Origin: an uncultured Rivibacter sp.
GTDB lineage: Bacteria > Pseudomonadota > Gammaproteobacteria > Burkholderiales > Burkholderiaceae
DNA length: 62,798 bases
Assembly: GCA_946480925.1 (NCBI GenBank)
Contig: CAMLLU010000031.1
Location: forward strand, 1-62,798
Direction of reading: 5' to 3'
Shown here: positions 17,488 through 26,293 of the stretch, piece after piece
Layout of the letters: the number at the start of each line of letters is the position of its first letter
How positions within the stretch are numbered: the stretch's first letter is position 1
Position numbers and translations under genes: made by a program
Notes under the pieces: model-generated
Told to the model about the DNA's origin: nothing
The model's input: the letters and a program-made list of their open reading frames with translations, nothing else
Database searches by the model: none

Positions 17488-18126
17488 ATGCACAAGTTTC
17501 CAGGCATACACATCGGAACCTACAGTTCTCTCGGCTTCGAGAGGGACGTGGTCGACGCGCTGAACACCATCAATTCAGCGCCCACCGGCAAGCGCCTGCT
17601 GCAATCCATCGAGGGACTTTCCACTCGCGAAAAGAAGGTCACCATCTCCGAGGCAACCGGCGACCAATGCCCCGTGGCACGGCCGCGGCTCACGCCAGCG
17701 CAGTGGCAGAAGCTGGGCGACAACCCCACCCAGGACGCCTTCGATCGTGCCCTTACGAAGAACGCCTCCGGCAGCGGGCTCCTGAAGAAGTTGGGCACTG
17801 CCTCTGAAATTCCGTGGAACAAGTACACGGCCGAACCGAACGTGGACAGCCGTGGCGTCCCGGTCCGTGGCACGAATCCGGAGCACGCGTTCATCACGCT
17901 GGCACATGAGCTGGTACACGCCAAACATCATCTGGCCGGGACGATGAAGCACGACGTGAAGCTGACGCCCGAGGCATCGTGTGCTCAAACACAGTCGGGC
18001 AAGGAGGAATTGCGGGCCGTAGGGCTGCGCAAGTACGCGGGCTCCGACGAGCCGAACGAGAACGCCATTCGCGGAGAACTCGGCTTGCCTGAACGGCGTG
18101 CTTATTCGCGCTCGGGCCAGTGGTGA
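17488..18126 (+). CDS. M91-family zinc metalloprotease, HopH1/XopG/NleD-like type III effector
   Basis: 212-aa protein with the M91 layout: an N-terminal region (SLGFERDVVDALNTINS, GKRLLQSIEG), the zinc motif H140-E-L-V-H144 in ITLAHELVHAKHHLAG, then the downstream block KEELRAVGL near 172-180 and NENAIRGELGLPERRAYS near the C-terminus. These blocks and the length (about 218 aa in HopH1) match the HopH1/XopG/NleD family of injected proteases. A stop codon lies directly before ATG 17488, fixing the frame limit; there is no strong ribosome-binding site. Full-length with an intact active site, unlike the YopJ-like neighbour. No secretion apparatus is in the window. Confidence 0.75.
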   Translation: MHKFPGIHIGTYSSLGFERDVVDALNTINSAPTGKRLLQSIEGLSTREKKVTISEATGDQCPVARPRLTPAQWQKLGDNPTQDAFDRALTKNASGSGLLKKLGTASEIPWNKYTAEPNVDSRGVPVRGTNPEHAFITLAHELVHAKHHLAGTMKHDVKLTPEASCAQTQSGKEELRAVGLRKYAGSDEPNENAIRGELGLPERRAYSRSGQW

Positions 18127-18242
18127 GCAACGATCAGGTGCCGGCACACCGAGAAGACGTGAATCCGTCCTGATCGGTCAAACGTGGGGCTCGCCGCAGC
18201 CAGATCCTGCCTGAGCGGGCCGCTGCAGCGGCCCTTCCCGGC

Positions 18243-18860
18243 CTACCCTGCCGCCACCGCGTAGCGCCCGGGCCGGTGGTTCCAAAGCAGCACGAGGTTC
18301 ACGACGGCGGAGCCCAGCAGCGAATACATCACGCGCATCGGCTCGGCCATTGCAAAGGCAGCCAACACGATCGTCAGGTCGATGCCCAGTTGCACAGCGC
18401 CCGCGCTCCAGCCGCGGCGGCGCTGCAGCAGCAAGGCCAGCACACCGATGCCGCCCAGGCTGGCCCGATGCCGGAACAGCATCAGCAGCCCCACACCGAT
18501 CAGCATGCCGCCGGCCACCGCGGCAAACGCCGGGTGCACCGACTGCAGGTGCAACACAGCGCCCACCAGTTCGACCACCAAAGACAGGGCCGTGACGGCC
18601 AGCAGCGTCTTGAACGTGAAGCGCTGACCCACGGCATGCCAGGCAAGCAGGTAGAACGGCACGTTCACGATGAACAGCGCCCAGCCCAGTGGCATGCCAG
18701 TGGCATAGCGCAGCAGGAACGCGAGCCCGGGCACGCCGCCGGTGAGCAGCTGGGCAGAGCCCAGCAGCGACAGACCGAGCGCGATGAGCACGATGGCGGT
18801 GGCGAAGGCCTGCGTGTCGTCGATCCAGCTGTGTGGGGGCGGAGGGCGCAGTTCGGGCAT
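18243..18860 (-). CDS. YitT-family integral membrane protein
   Basis: 205-aa protein with about five to six hydrophobic segments and the YitT/DUF161 signature GGVPGLAFLLRYATGMPLG near residue 42, followed by FIVNVPFYLLAW and FRHRASLGGIGVLALLLQ. Transport role unknown. ATG 18860 gives the usual short N-terminal tail; the frame also opens from a TTG at 18911. It lies just 57 bp from the start of an IS1182 remnant on the other strand, so its upstream region may have been disrupted. Confidence 0.8.
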   Translation of the reverse strand: MPELRPPPPHSWIDDTQAFATAIVLIALGLSLLGSAQLLTGGVPGLAFLLRYATGMPLGWALFIVNVPFYLLAWHAVGQRFTFKTLLAVTALSLVVELVGAVLHLQSVHPAFAAVAGGMLIGVGLLMLFRHRASLGGIGVLALLLQRRRGWSAGAVQLGIDLTIVLAAFAMAEPMRVMYSLLGSAVVNLVLLWNHRPGRYAVAAG

Positions 18861-18916
18861 GGTGCGCCGAGTGTGGAGCGGCTGCGCGCTGGGCTTGTTG
18901 AGCCAGAGCAAGAGGG

Positions 18917-19210
18917 GGCTGGTTCTGCCGCCCTGACCTCGAAGATCCGGTCCCTGACCACTCGACCTTCTCGAAGAACCGGCACGGATGCTTCCGGCAG
19001 GGCGACACCTTCCGCCTGGTCTTCTAGGCCGTTCTGCGCCGTTGCATGCGCGAGGGCTTGGTGCGCAGGGGCTTGGTGCGCGGGGAGGGATTTGCGGTGG
19101 ACGCCAGCGTGATCAAGGCTGATGCCAGTCGCGCTCGTGGCGTGCCTGGAGTCGAGGCGATGAAGTGGCGAGAAGATGGCGTCTCAACGCGTGTTGTGCG
19201 CGAGTACATC
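18917..19210 (+). pseudogene. IS1182-family transposase remnant
   Basis: In one frame the DNA encodes WFCRPDLEDPVPDHSTFSKN with RHG and FR following, then a TAG stop at 19025-19027, then MREGLV, GEGFAVDASVIKADASRA and VPGVEA. These are the N-terminal half blocks of IS1182-type DDE transposases. Similarity fades after about 19210 and no C-terminal DDE part follows. Both the internal stop and the truncation show it is dead. Terminal inverted repeats could not be found. Confidence 0.7.
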
Positions 19211-19434
19211 GAGTGGTCGCAACTTGCGAATCCGACTGGTGACGATGAACAGCCACCACCAGTCACCGCCATGCGCAGGGCGGGCGCTGCGGTGAAGCTG
19301 GACGCGCCGGCCACGCAGGAGCGTGCTCAGAGTTTGCACAGCCAGTGGTTGGTGACCATGTCCTTGTCGACGCGAGACAGCTCGTCTACGATCGCGCCAG
19401 CTCCCCGGGACAAAGAAGATTCAAGGAGGAACCG

Positions 19435-20928
19435 ATGGAAGCATCACCGCGCATTGCGCGCCGGCAATTCCTGCGCGCGGGCTCCGCGCTCTTCGCCGGT
19501 GCCGCAGTGTTACCCGCGTGCACCACTGCGCCCAGTGTCCATAGCCCCCAGAACCTCGAATCGCTGCGCGCCAGCATGGCGGGCCGGCTCATCCTGCCGG
19601 GCGAAGAAGGCTACTACATGGCCAACTGGCCGAACAACTCGCGCTGGGCCGGCGTGATGCCCAGGGCCATCGCGATGTGCACGAGCGAACCCGACGTGCA
19701 ACTGTGCATTCGCTGGGCGCGCGACAACGGCGAGCGCTTCGCGATCCGCTGCGGTGGGCATTCGTATGCGGGCTTCTCGACCACTACGGGCCTGCTCATC
19801 AACGTGCGGCCCATGAACAAGGTCACGTATGACCCGGTCAAGCGTCTCGCGTTCGTGCAGGCCGGCGCGACCAATCAGGACATGGCCAACGCGCTGGGCA
19901 AGACGAACTTCGCCGTGCCTTCGGGCCGCTGTCCGACAGTGGGCGTGAGCGGTTTGGTGCTGGGCGGCGGCTGGGGATTCGCGGCGACGCACTCGGGGCT
20001 GACGTGCGATTCGCTCGTGCAATCGAACGTCGTGCTCGCCGACACGCAACTGGTGTCCGCCAGCGGTGACTCGCACAAGGAACTCTTCTGGGCGCTGCGC
20101 GGCGGCGGGGGCGGCAACTTCGGCGTGAATACCTCGTTCACCTTCAACTTGCACGAAGTGGGCAACGTCACGTTGTTCAACATCCTGTGGCCCGGCAAGA
20201 ACCAGGTCGCGATGCTACGCACGCTGCAGCAGATCCAGAACGACAACGCGCTGAATATCTCCACGCGCACCAAGGCCTACCCCGATAGAGCGGGGCCCAG
20301 GCCGTCGCTGGACCAGATCCAGGTCACCACGCTCGGCCTGTACTACGGAACCGAAGCCGAAGCGCGCAAGGCGCTGGCGCCCGCGCTGGGGCTGGTCGCG
20401 CCGATCAGCACGGACATCCGCACCATGAGCTACTGGGCGGCGCGCGATGCGCTCGTCACCGACGACCCGACGGGTATGTACGACCTGCGCTCGTCGTATG
20501 TGGCCGACGCGATGCCCGACGCTGGCCTGGAGACGATGCTGCGCTGGATGATGGAGTGGCCAGGCGGCTCCATCCTGCCCGAGAACATGGGCATCTTCTT
20601 CGCGATTGGCGGCAAGGTGCGCACCGTGGCGCAGGACGCCACGGCCTATGTGCATCGCAACGCCAACTACATCTTTGAGATGGAGTGCGCGTGGGCGCCG
20701 GTGGACAAGCCCGAGGTCGTGAGCGCGCAGCGCGAATGGCTTGCGCGCTACTTCAACGCGATGAAGCCCTACGTGCTGCCGCAGTCGTACGTGAACTTCC
20801 CCAACCGTGAGCTGGACAACTGGGCGCGCGCCTACTACGGCAAGAACCTGGACAACCTCTCGAAGTACAAGAAGCTCTACGACCCGGGGAACATCTTCCG
20901 GTTCGAGCAGAGCATTCCGCCGGCTTGA
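19435..20928 (+). CDS. Tat-exported FAD-linked oxidoreductase (berberine-bridge-like)
   Basis: 497-aa flavoprotein. The N-terminus has a twin-arginine motif (IARRQFLRAGS) and a hydrophobic stretch ending LPAC at residues 26-29, so it may be exported by Tat and lipid-anchored. The FAD domain contains RCGGHSYAGFS with H109 and SGRCPTVGVSG with C166, the two residues that bind FAD bicovalently in berberine-bridge-type oxidases. The C-terminal BBE motif YYGKNLDNLSKYKKLYDPGN is complete. AAGGAGGA precedes ATG 19435. Such enzymes oxidise sugars or polyphenols; substrate unknown. It stands alone between an IS remnant and an integrase remnant, suggesting acquisition by transfer. Confidence 0.88.
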   Translation: MEASPRIARRQFLRAGSALFAGAAVLPACTTAPSVHSPQNLESLRASMAGRLILPGEEGYYMANWPNNSRWAGVMPRAIAMCTSEPDVQLCIRWARDNGERFAIRCGGHSYAGFSTTTGLLINVRPMNKVTYDPVKRLAFVQAGATNQDMANALGKTNFAVPSGRCPTVGVSGLVLGGGWGFAATHSGLTCDSLVQSNVVLADTQLVSASGDSHKELFWALRGGGGGNFGVNTSFTFNLHEVGNVTLFNILWPGKNQVAMLRTLQQIQNDNALNISTRTKAYPDRAGPRPSLDQIQVTTLGLYYGTEAEARKALAPALGLVAPISTDIRTMSYWAARDALVTDDPTGMYDLRSSYVADAMPDAGLETMLRWMMEWPGGSILPENMGIFFAIGGKVRTVAQDATAYVHRNANYIFEMECAWAPVDKPEVVSAQREWLARYFNAMKPYVLPQSYVNFPNRELDNWARAYYGKNLDNLSKYKKLYDPGNIFRFEQSIPPA

Positions 20929-20937
20929 CCCTGCGCG

Positions 20938-21205
20938 TCAGTTCTTCTGCGTCTCCCCGGCGTCGGTCTCCAACTTCTTGTGGCCCAGCAGCACCCGGAT
21001 CACGCGGATGTCGACCTTGGGCTCGAGCAGATAGATGGCGAAGCTGTGCCTGAGCGTATGCATCGTCACGCGCTCGTTGATGCGCGCGCGGCCTCACAGG
21101 CATCGTGAACAGCACAGTTGGGCTGACGCGCAGACCCGCGCCATAGGCCACCGACAACGCCGCCTGATGCTTGATGTTGCGCGCCGCGTGAGTCACGATC
21201 AAGGC
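20938..21205 (-). pseudogene. Tyrosine-recombinase (integrase) remnant
   Basis: Two fragments on the minus strand, in different frames, match an IS91-associated-type integrase. The first (about 21202-21080) encodes RNIKHQAALSVAYGAGLRVS. The second (21094-20938) encodes [20 protein letters not shown] and [16 protein letters not shown], the H-x-L-R and LLGH blocks, then ends without the catalytic tyrosine. The ~100 residues that should lie between are deleted. DNA from here to 21428 holds nothing recognisable. Confidence 0.7.
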
Positions 21206-21428
21206 CCGACAGCCGCCTTCAACTCGTACGGTTCGGTCTGCGGCCTTCGACCCAGTGCTGCCGTTCGGCTCGCGGTGGCGAACTGCAGCAGGAGGCTGGG
21301 TGCTGCCACTCAGGTTTGGCGGCCGAACGACAGCCGCCGCCGGAAGCTGCCAGTCATTGCTTATGAAGGCGGCTGTCCGCTGTACTCGGAACTGCCGGAC
21401 GGTGACGCGCAGCCCGCCACTGGCCGAC

Positions 21429-23669
21429 CTATTGCGAAGCGCGAAGCGCCTCGAGATGCATAGGATCGTTTGCGGCGATTAGCGAGATCAGGTCCTGCAC
21501 GGCCCCCTCGATGTCGCACATAAGGTCATTGTTGGTGGCTATGCGCTCGATATTGTTGCCGTGGCTGAAATAGTGCAGGACCTTCAAGATGCGCTTTGAT
21601 TTCTCGGGACCGAATAGACGGTCAGCTCGAGTGTCGACGCTGCCGTCGGGGTACTTTGCGTAGGTGTAGAGCTCGACGAAGCGGCGCACGGCGTTGGGGA
21701 CGTGCATGAGGACCTTGAAGTCAGTCTTGTCGGGCGCCTTCTGGAACTCGTCAAGGACCGAGAAGAGGAAGTGGTACTCGGATGAATACTTCGCCATCGA
21801 GTCCGGCATGTTCATGAAGGTCGATGAGGTGGGTGAGAGGCGCTTCACCAAGTAGTTGCGCACCTTTGTCTGCTTGGTCGGGCCGATCTCGCGCAACAAG
21901 CCGAAGAACTCGAAGTTGTGCGTAGAGAAGAAGACCTGTTTGCACTTCGTCTTCCACTCGCCGGTTCCGGGAGCCTGCTCGAAGAAGACCTCCTTGATGA
22001 TCGAGTTGACCTGGAAGATGTGGTTGCTGTCCAGGCTGGATATTGGGTCGTCGATGAAGACGATCGCCTTGTCGAACTCCTTGATCTCCTGGAGCTTGGT
22101 GAGGAAGAACGAGAACGCGATGGCCGTCTTCTCCCCCTCGCTTAGGTGCTTGGCGGTGGTGCCGTCGCGGCGCACGAGTTTGAATCGCTCCTCGCCATTG
22201 AACTTCGTCACGGCGATCTGCACACTGTCGGAGCCCAGGAGCGTCTCGATGCGCCGATTGATCTCCTCGCGTCCCTTTTGGGCTTGGCTGATCTTGGCTT
22301 CGAGGCCGAGCTTGTCCTTGTCGATTGCCTCACCGAGCTTTTGAAGTTTCTGCACGCGGGCCTTCCACTGGGCCTGCTTCTTGGCTCGGTCGTCGATCTT
22401 CTGCTTCTCAAAGAACTCCTGGGCGTAGTGCCACTTGGCACGTTTGATGGCATTCGCCTTCTCGACGTGGAAGTGGTCGGCGACCTTGTTGTGTTCGGTG
22501 ATGACCGCGTCAATCTCGGTGCCTCCCTGAATCCAAGCTTCCACGACGCCCTCGGGCATTCTTGGCATGGTGCGCGAAACGAAAGGCGATGCAATCTTTG
22601 CCTCCACTTCCGCCACGAGGGTTGCTACCGCCGCGTCGTGCGCGTCGGCCGCCCTTTTGACCGCCTCGTTGGCCGCGCTGAAACGGTCCCTGAACTGGGC
22701 CGAGACCTGCCGTGGATTGAATTCCATGAAGCCCAGGCGGGCGCCGCCGCCATCCTTCAAGAAAGCTTGCAGCCTCGACTTAAAGTCGGCCTGCGCCTTG
22801 GAGAAGTGGGCTCGGAGGGCGTCTAGCCTCGCGGCCGCAAGCTTGTTGCCGCAGAACTCGCAGTCTTCCTTGTGCTCGTGCAGGTCCAGCCCGCGCTCGA
22901 TCCAGTTCGCCACCGACGGGTTCTCGGTCAGGTATTGGATTGCGTTGGCGACCTCGGGCGTTTTGGCTAGCAGGGGCCCGGCCTGCGCCCAGAGTTCGAT
23001 GAGCTGGGACTTGGCGTTGACCTTCGCCACCGGCGGAAGCGCGTCCTGATCGGAGGTGCGCGCAAGCTTCGTGTCCGCTTCGAGCTGCTCGGGCGTGAGC
23101 TTGTAGTCCTGCATGCCAAGGCTTACGGTTTGGATATCCGGCGCCATTTGGGTCGAGGTGTAGATGTCCGTGAGGGATAGGGCCGCCTTCGTCGTCGCGG
23201 CGGCGGTCTTCTTCGCGTCAGCGAGTGCGTCGGCATCCGCCTTCGCCGCCCTTTGCTGGTTCGCGATCGCTTGAATGACTCGCCCCCGCATTTCCGTAAG
23301 CCGCGCGATCTCCTTCTGTGTCTCGCCTGACTCGGAACCCAGTAGCAGGATGGGCCGACTGGACGAGCCGCTGAAATTGAGGTTGGCGTGGATGAAGTCC
23401 GTATTGAAGACGCGCACCACGTGGCCGCACGTCTTCGCGTTCGCTTCCGTCACGTTCCCCGTGTCGGTATCGAACAGGAAGCTGTATCCCGTGATGTCCG
23501 GGTCGTAGTCGCCTCGCTCGATGTGGGCAAACAGGCGCGACAGCGTTGTCTTGCCGGAGTAGTTCCAGCCGTAGATCAGGTTCTTGATGCCGAACTCGGC
23601 GGTCTCGGGCGGCGGCGAGTATTCGCCATACACGCCGAGTCCTTTGATACTTTTGATCCCTTTGAGCAT
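21429..23669 (-). CDS. AAA_13 ATPase with PrrC/RloC-like features (candidate anticodon nuclease)
   Basis: 746-aa SMC-like ATPase. Walker A is G34-W-N-Y-S-G-K-T41; the ABC signature-like HLSEGEKTAIAFSFF and Walker B IVFIDDPISSLDSNH are near residues 500-550. Between them are coiled-coil-like helices with a C270-E-F-C273 knuckle, similar to the zinc hook of RloC. The C-terminal region has R662-x3-E666 (VRRFVELYTY) and H703 (HYFSHGNN), echoing the Arg-x3-Glu...His triad of the PrrC anticodon nuclease. Whether it cuts tRNA is inference; AAA_13 proteins without nuclease activity also exist. An AGGAGGG site precedes ATG 23669. Codon use is less GC-rich than the neighbouring core genes, fitting a transferred defence gene. 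Confidence 0.7.
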   Translation of the reverse strand: MLKGIKSIKGLGVYGEYSPPPETAEFGIKNLIYGWNYSGKTTLSRLFAHIERGDYDPDITGYSFLFDTDTGNVTEANAKTCGHVVRVFNTDFIHANLNFSGSSSRPILLLGSESGETQKEIARLTEMRGRVIQAIANQQRAAKADADALADAKKTAAATTKAALSLTDIYTSTQMAPDIQTVSLGMQDYKLTPEQLEADTKLARTSDQDALPPVAKVNAKSQLIELWAQAGPLLAKTPEVANAIQYLTENPSVANWIERGLDLHEHKEDCEFCGNKLAAARLDALRAHFSKAQADFKSRLQAFLKDGGGARLGFMEFNPRQVSAQFRDRFSAANEAVKRAADAHDAAVATLVAEVEAKIASPFVSRTMPRMPEGVVEAWIQGGTEIDAVITEHNKVADHFHVEKANAIKRAKWHYAQEFFEKQKIDDRAKKQAQWKARVQKLQKLGEAIDKDKLGLEAKISQAQKGREEINRRIETLLGSDSVQIAVTKFNGEERFKLVRRDGTTAKHLSEGEKTAIAFSFFLTKLQEIKEFDKAIVFIDDPISSLDSNHIFQVNSIIKEVFFEQAPGTGEWKTKCKQVFFSTHNFEFFGLLREIGPTKQTKVRNYLVKRLSPTSSTFMNMPDSMAKYSSEYHFLFSVLDEFQKAPDKTDFKVLMHVPNAVRRFVELYTYAKYPDGSVDTRADRLFGPEKSKRILKVLHYFSHGNNIERIATNNDLMCDIEGAVQDLISLIAANDPMHLEALRASQ

Positions 23670-24007
23670 CCCCCCTCCTGATCCAGTGTGCGCTCCGGGC
23701 GGAAATCAACAAGTTGGCATCAGCGCTGCGTGCAGTGGCTCGCAAAGCGATACGCCGCTCATCCTGCGGGTCACCGACCCCAAGCGCGTTTCGAATTCGC
23801 ACAACGACCAGACGATACCTAATCGACTGGATGGATGTGTCGGATGCTGGCTGGCTAATGCTTGTACGGTTGCTGAAGGTCATGGTCGCGCCCTAAACGC
23901 GATCCCGGGCAGCAACGGTGGCTGAAAGACTCTAAGCGTCGCACGACGCGCGTTTCTATCGGCTTCGCCATCCGAGGCGGTGGACCTGAGTCTTCAGCAC
24001 AACCTCT
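23670..24007. other. Intergenic gap between the two defence-like genes
   Basis: 338 bp holding the promoter region of the AAA_13 ATPase. The small plus-strand frames here show no family features. No hairpin terminator for the upstream STAND gene is obvious. Confidence 0.5.
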
Positions 24008-26293
24008 CTACTCGTCAACATCGCTGAACAACGAGCGGCTCGCGAGCTGCTTGCTCGGCCCTGCTGATGGCAACTTGCTGAAAAAGTCGTCGTCCTGATC
24101 CTCTTGGCCCTCAGCCTTGCGAGACTGGATTTCACCCTTTGCCTCGTCGATCGACTGCTCCAGTTCGTCCAGAAGGCCAGTGACGCGTTCGTCCTCATCA
24201 GCGATGTACTGCATCTTGCGAATAAAGGTGTCGACGTTGGAGAACTGGTCGTCGATGTCGGACTCGGGGTCGCCATCGCTTGCCAAGCCCGAGATTTTGG
24301 AAGGAACTGCGTCTTCCAGCATCGCGATAAGCTTCATCGTCAAACGCATCAATTCGTGCGGCTTGAACATCGCAAGAACTTGCTCGTTTGAGACGAAGGA
24401 AGCGTCGAGCCGATACTTCACAGCGTCGGTTAGCTCGTCGCACGAGCTCAAGCGAACGTCCTCGTCCAGCAACCCCAAGGAGTGCGCCTTGGCATGAAAG
24501 AGGATGTCGGCTTGATCGTCGATATCACCCCATGTGTTGCGAGCGCTCTTCCGCGTGATGAGATCTGGCTCGAGCTGCAATAGGGTGCGAACAACCTGGT
24601 CTGTTGCACGTCTGTCGAGGAAGTGAAACAGACGCTCGTTTAGGCCAGGCTCATCAAGGACCTCTCGGAGTCGGGCGATAAGTGCCTCCGAGCTACGAGT
24701 CGGGATGACGACTGCGTCTCTCACCGGGGTGGCGCCTTCGCAGAAACTCTCGGTGAGAAGAGTGTCAATCCTGGCACCACCCAGGTAGAGGTCAATAAGG
24801 TCTGAGCGCGAACTGAGGATGCTGCTGACTGCATCCGCGAAAGTGGGATGAAGGAATGCCCAGAACAGCTGCCCGTCATCCATCCGCTTCACGACGAACG
24901 ATTGGTCGAGGCGTTCCAGTGATCGCGTGACCGCCGACACCGTGGTGCCGTACTTCGCGGCTACCAACTCGCAATCCGCGCTGGCGACGTCGTGGACCGG
25001 CAACTTCGACCGCGCCAGAAATACCAGGGTCATTGCCGCCTGCTGGGCGTCTGTCAGCTCGAGGAAAGTCTGTTTCAGAAACTCTTGAGGAGAGCGAACG
25101 AAGCGGACCAGATCGTTCGGGACGGACCGTATCGCCTTCGTGTACGTGGGATCCGCAATACGACGTGCAATCTCCGGGACGAAGTGCCAGTCACCTGCAA
25201 GCGCGGGCAGGTGCGGCTTGGTCACTTGCTTCCAGCGCTGCGGCTGCGTGCCGCCCTTGATATGGTTATAGAGGATCTGCTGACGTTCCTCCGCGCCTAG
25301 ATCACCTACGTTCACCACTGCTTGCTTCGTCTCAAGAAGAGGGTGGTTGCGTGTGCCGAGCTTGAATGCTGCTTCGTTCCAGATGTGCGTTCGCGACGTC
25401 AAAATGAAGTGGTTGCCATCCTCGATGGCAGCTTTGACCTTGGGCATGAACTCGATCCACGCATCCACATAGTCGTCTCGCATCTGGTTCGGTCCGAACG
25501 CGTCGTCGATCCAAAAGAGGCGCTTGGACTCGTGCGGATTCCAGTGTGGCCGCAGACTCAACGGGCCTTCACACTTGAAGCATTCGAGGCGGTTCGCGTC
25601 GATCGCCATCGTCGCGATGATCGCCGCAAGCATGGACTTGCCCGTGGCGGGCGGGCCTATCAGCAGGACGAGCTTGTGTTCCGCGAGCTTGCGCACAGCG
25701 TCCCGATGTGCTGATGTGGGCACGTAGACCCTCAAACTGGGGATCAGATGTCCCAACAACGCTCGAGTTTGCGCGGCAGATCGCTCATCGACGATGGTCG
25801 ATAGATCCCCGAGACCATAGACACGCGGAACCAAAGCCCGAAGCCTTGCGCTGCTTTTGATCTCGGAGATGATCCATTCCCGGCCAAGCACATGCGGCTC
25901 CGACACGCCCAACTCTTGCAGCTTAGTTCGTATCTGCGCCGCCACCGGCGCGTCGATACTCATGCTCGTCAGGAAGTAGTAGGTGTGTGCTCGCCCCTCC
26001 GCAACAAGTGCTCGAACGTTGTCGAGTTCGGCGGTGATGTCAGACGGCTTCAGCCGTTGTTCCGCCTTGCTTGTGAACTTGCATTGGATCGTCGCCTCAT
26101 GAGTCCCCTTTGAGCCCGAGGCGAGGAACACCGCGTCCTGTCCGCCGTCCTGTGCTTCCCTGTAGATTGACACTGTGCGCCCAAGGTGCTCAGCGCACAC
26201 CTGGGCACAAAGGTCCTGGAAGGCCTTCCAGCCAAGGGTGTGCAATGCAAGGTCAGCAAGGTAGCCTTGGGCTTGAGGCGGACTGTTCGACAT
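24008..26293 (-). CDS. Restriction-nuclease/STAND NTPase fusion (candidate antiphage protein)
   Basis: 761-aa protein. Residues ~20-80 resemble a PD-(D/E)xK restriction fold: GWKAFQDLCA, then D53 in DGGQDAVF and Q70-x-K72 in IQCKFTSKAE. Residues ~175-460 form a STAND-type NTPase: Walker A GPPATGKS at 213-220, Walker B RLFWIDDAFG around 263, and HFILTSRTHIW near 300. A winged-helix-like part and a long helical C-terminus follow, ending in an acidic tail. This matches the nSTAND3 group with an N-terminal nuclease, proposed sensors of phage infection. ATG 26293 was chosen over a TTG at 26341; its ribosome-binding site is weak. Confidence 0.72.
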   Translation of the reverse strand: MSNSPPQAQGYLADLALHTLGWKAFQDLCAQVCAEHLGRTVSIYREAQDGGQDAVFLASGSKGTHEATIQCKFTSKAEQRLKPSDITAELDNVRALVAEGRAHTYYFLTSMSIDAPVAAQIRTKLQELGVSEPHVLGREWIISEIKSSARLRALVPRVYGLGDLSTIVDERSAAQTRALLGHLIPSLRVYVPTSAHRDAVRKLAEHKLVLLIGPPATGKSMLAAIIATMAIDANRLECFKCEGPLSLRPHWNPHESKRLFWIDDAFGPNQMRDDYVDAWIEFMPKVKAAIEDGNHFILTSRTHIWNEAAFKLGTRNHPLLETKQAVVNVGDLGAEERQQILYNHIKGGTQPQRWKQVTKPHLPALAGDWHFVPEIARRIADPTYTKAIRSVPNDLVRFVRSPQEFLKQTFLELTDAQQAAMTLVFLARSKLPVHDVASADCELVAAKYGTTVSAVTRSLERLDQSFVVKRMDDGQLFWAFLHPTFADAVSSILSSRSDLIDLYLGGARIDTLLTESFCEGATPVRDAVVIPTRSSEALIARLREVLDEPGLNERLFHFLDRRATDQVVRTLLQLEPDLITRKSARNTWGDIDDQADILFHAKAHSLGLLDEDVRLSSCDELTDAVKYRLDASFVSNEQVLAMFKPHELMRLTMKLIAMLEDAVPSKISGLASDGDPESDIDDQFSNVDTFIRKMQYIADEDERVTGLLDELEQSIDEAKGEIQSRKAEGQEDQDDDFFSKLPSAGPSKQLASRSLFSDVDE

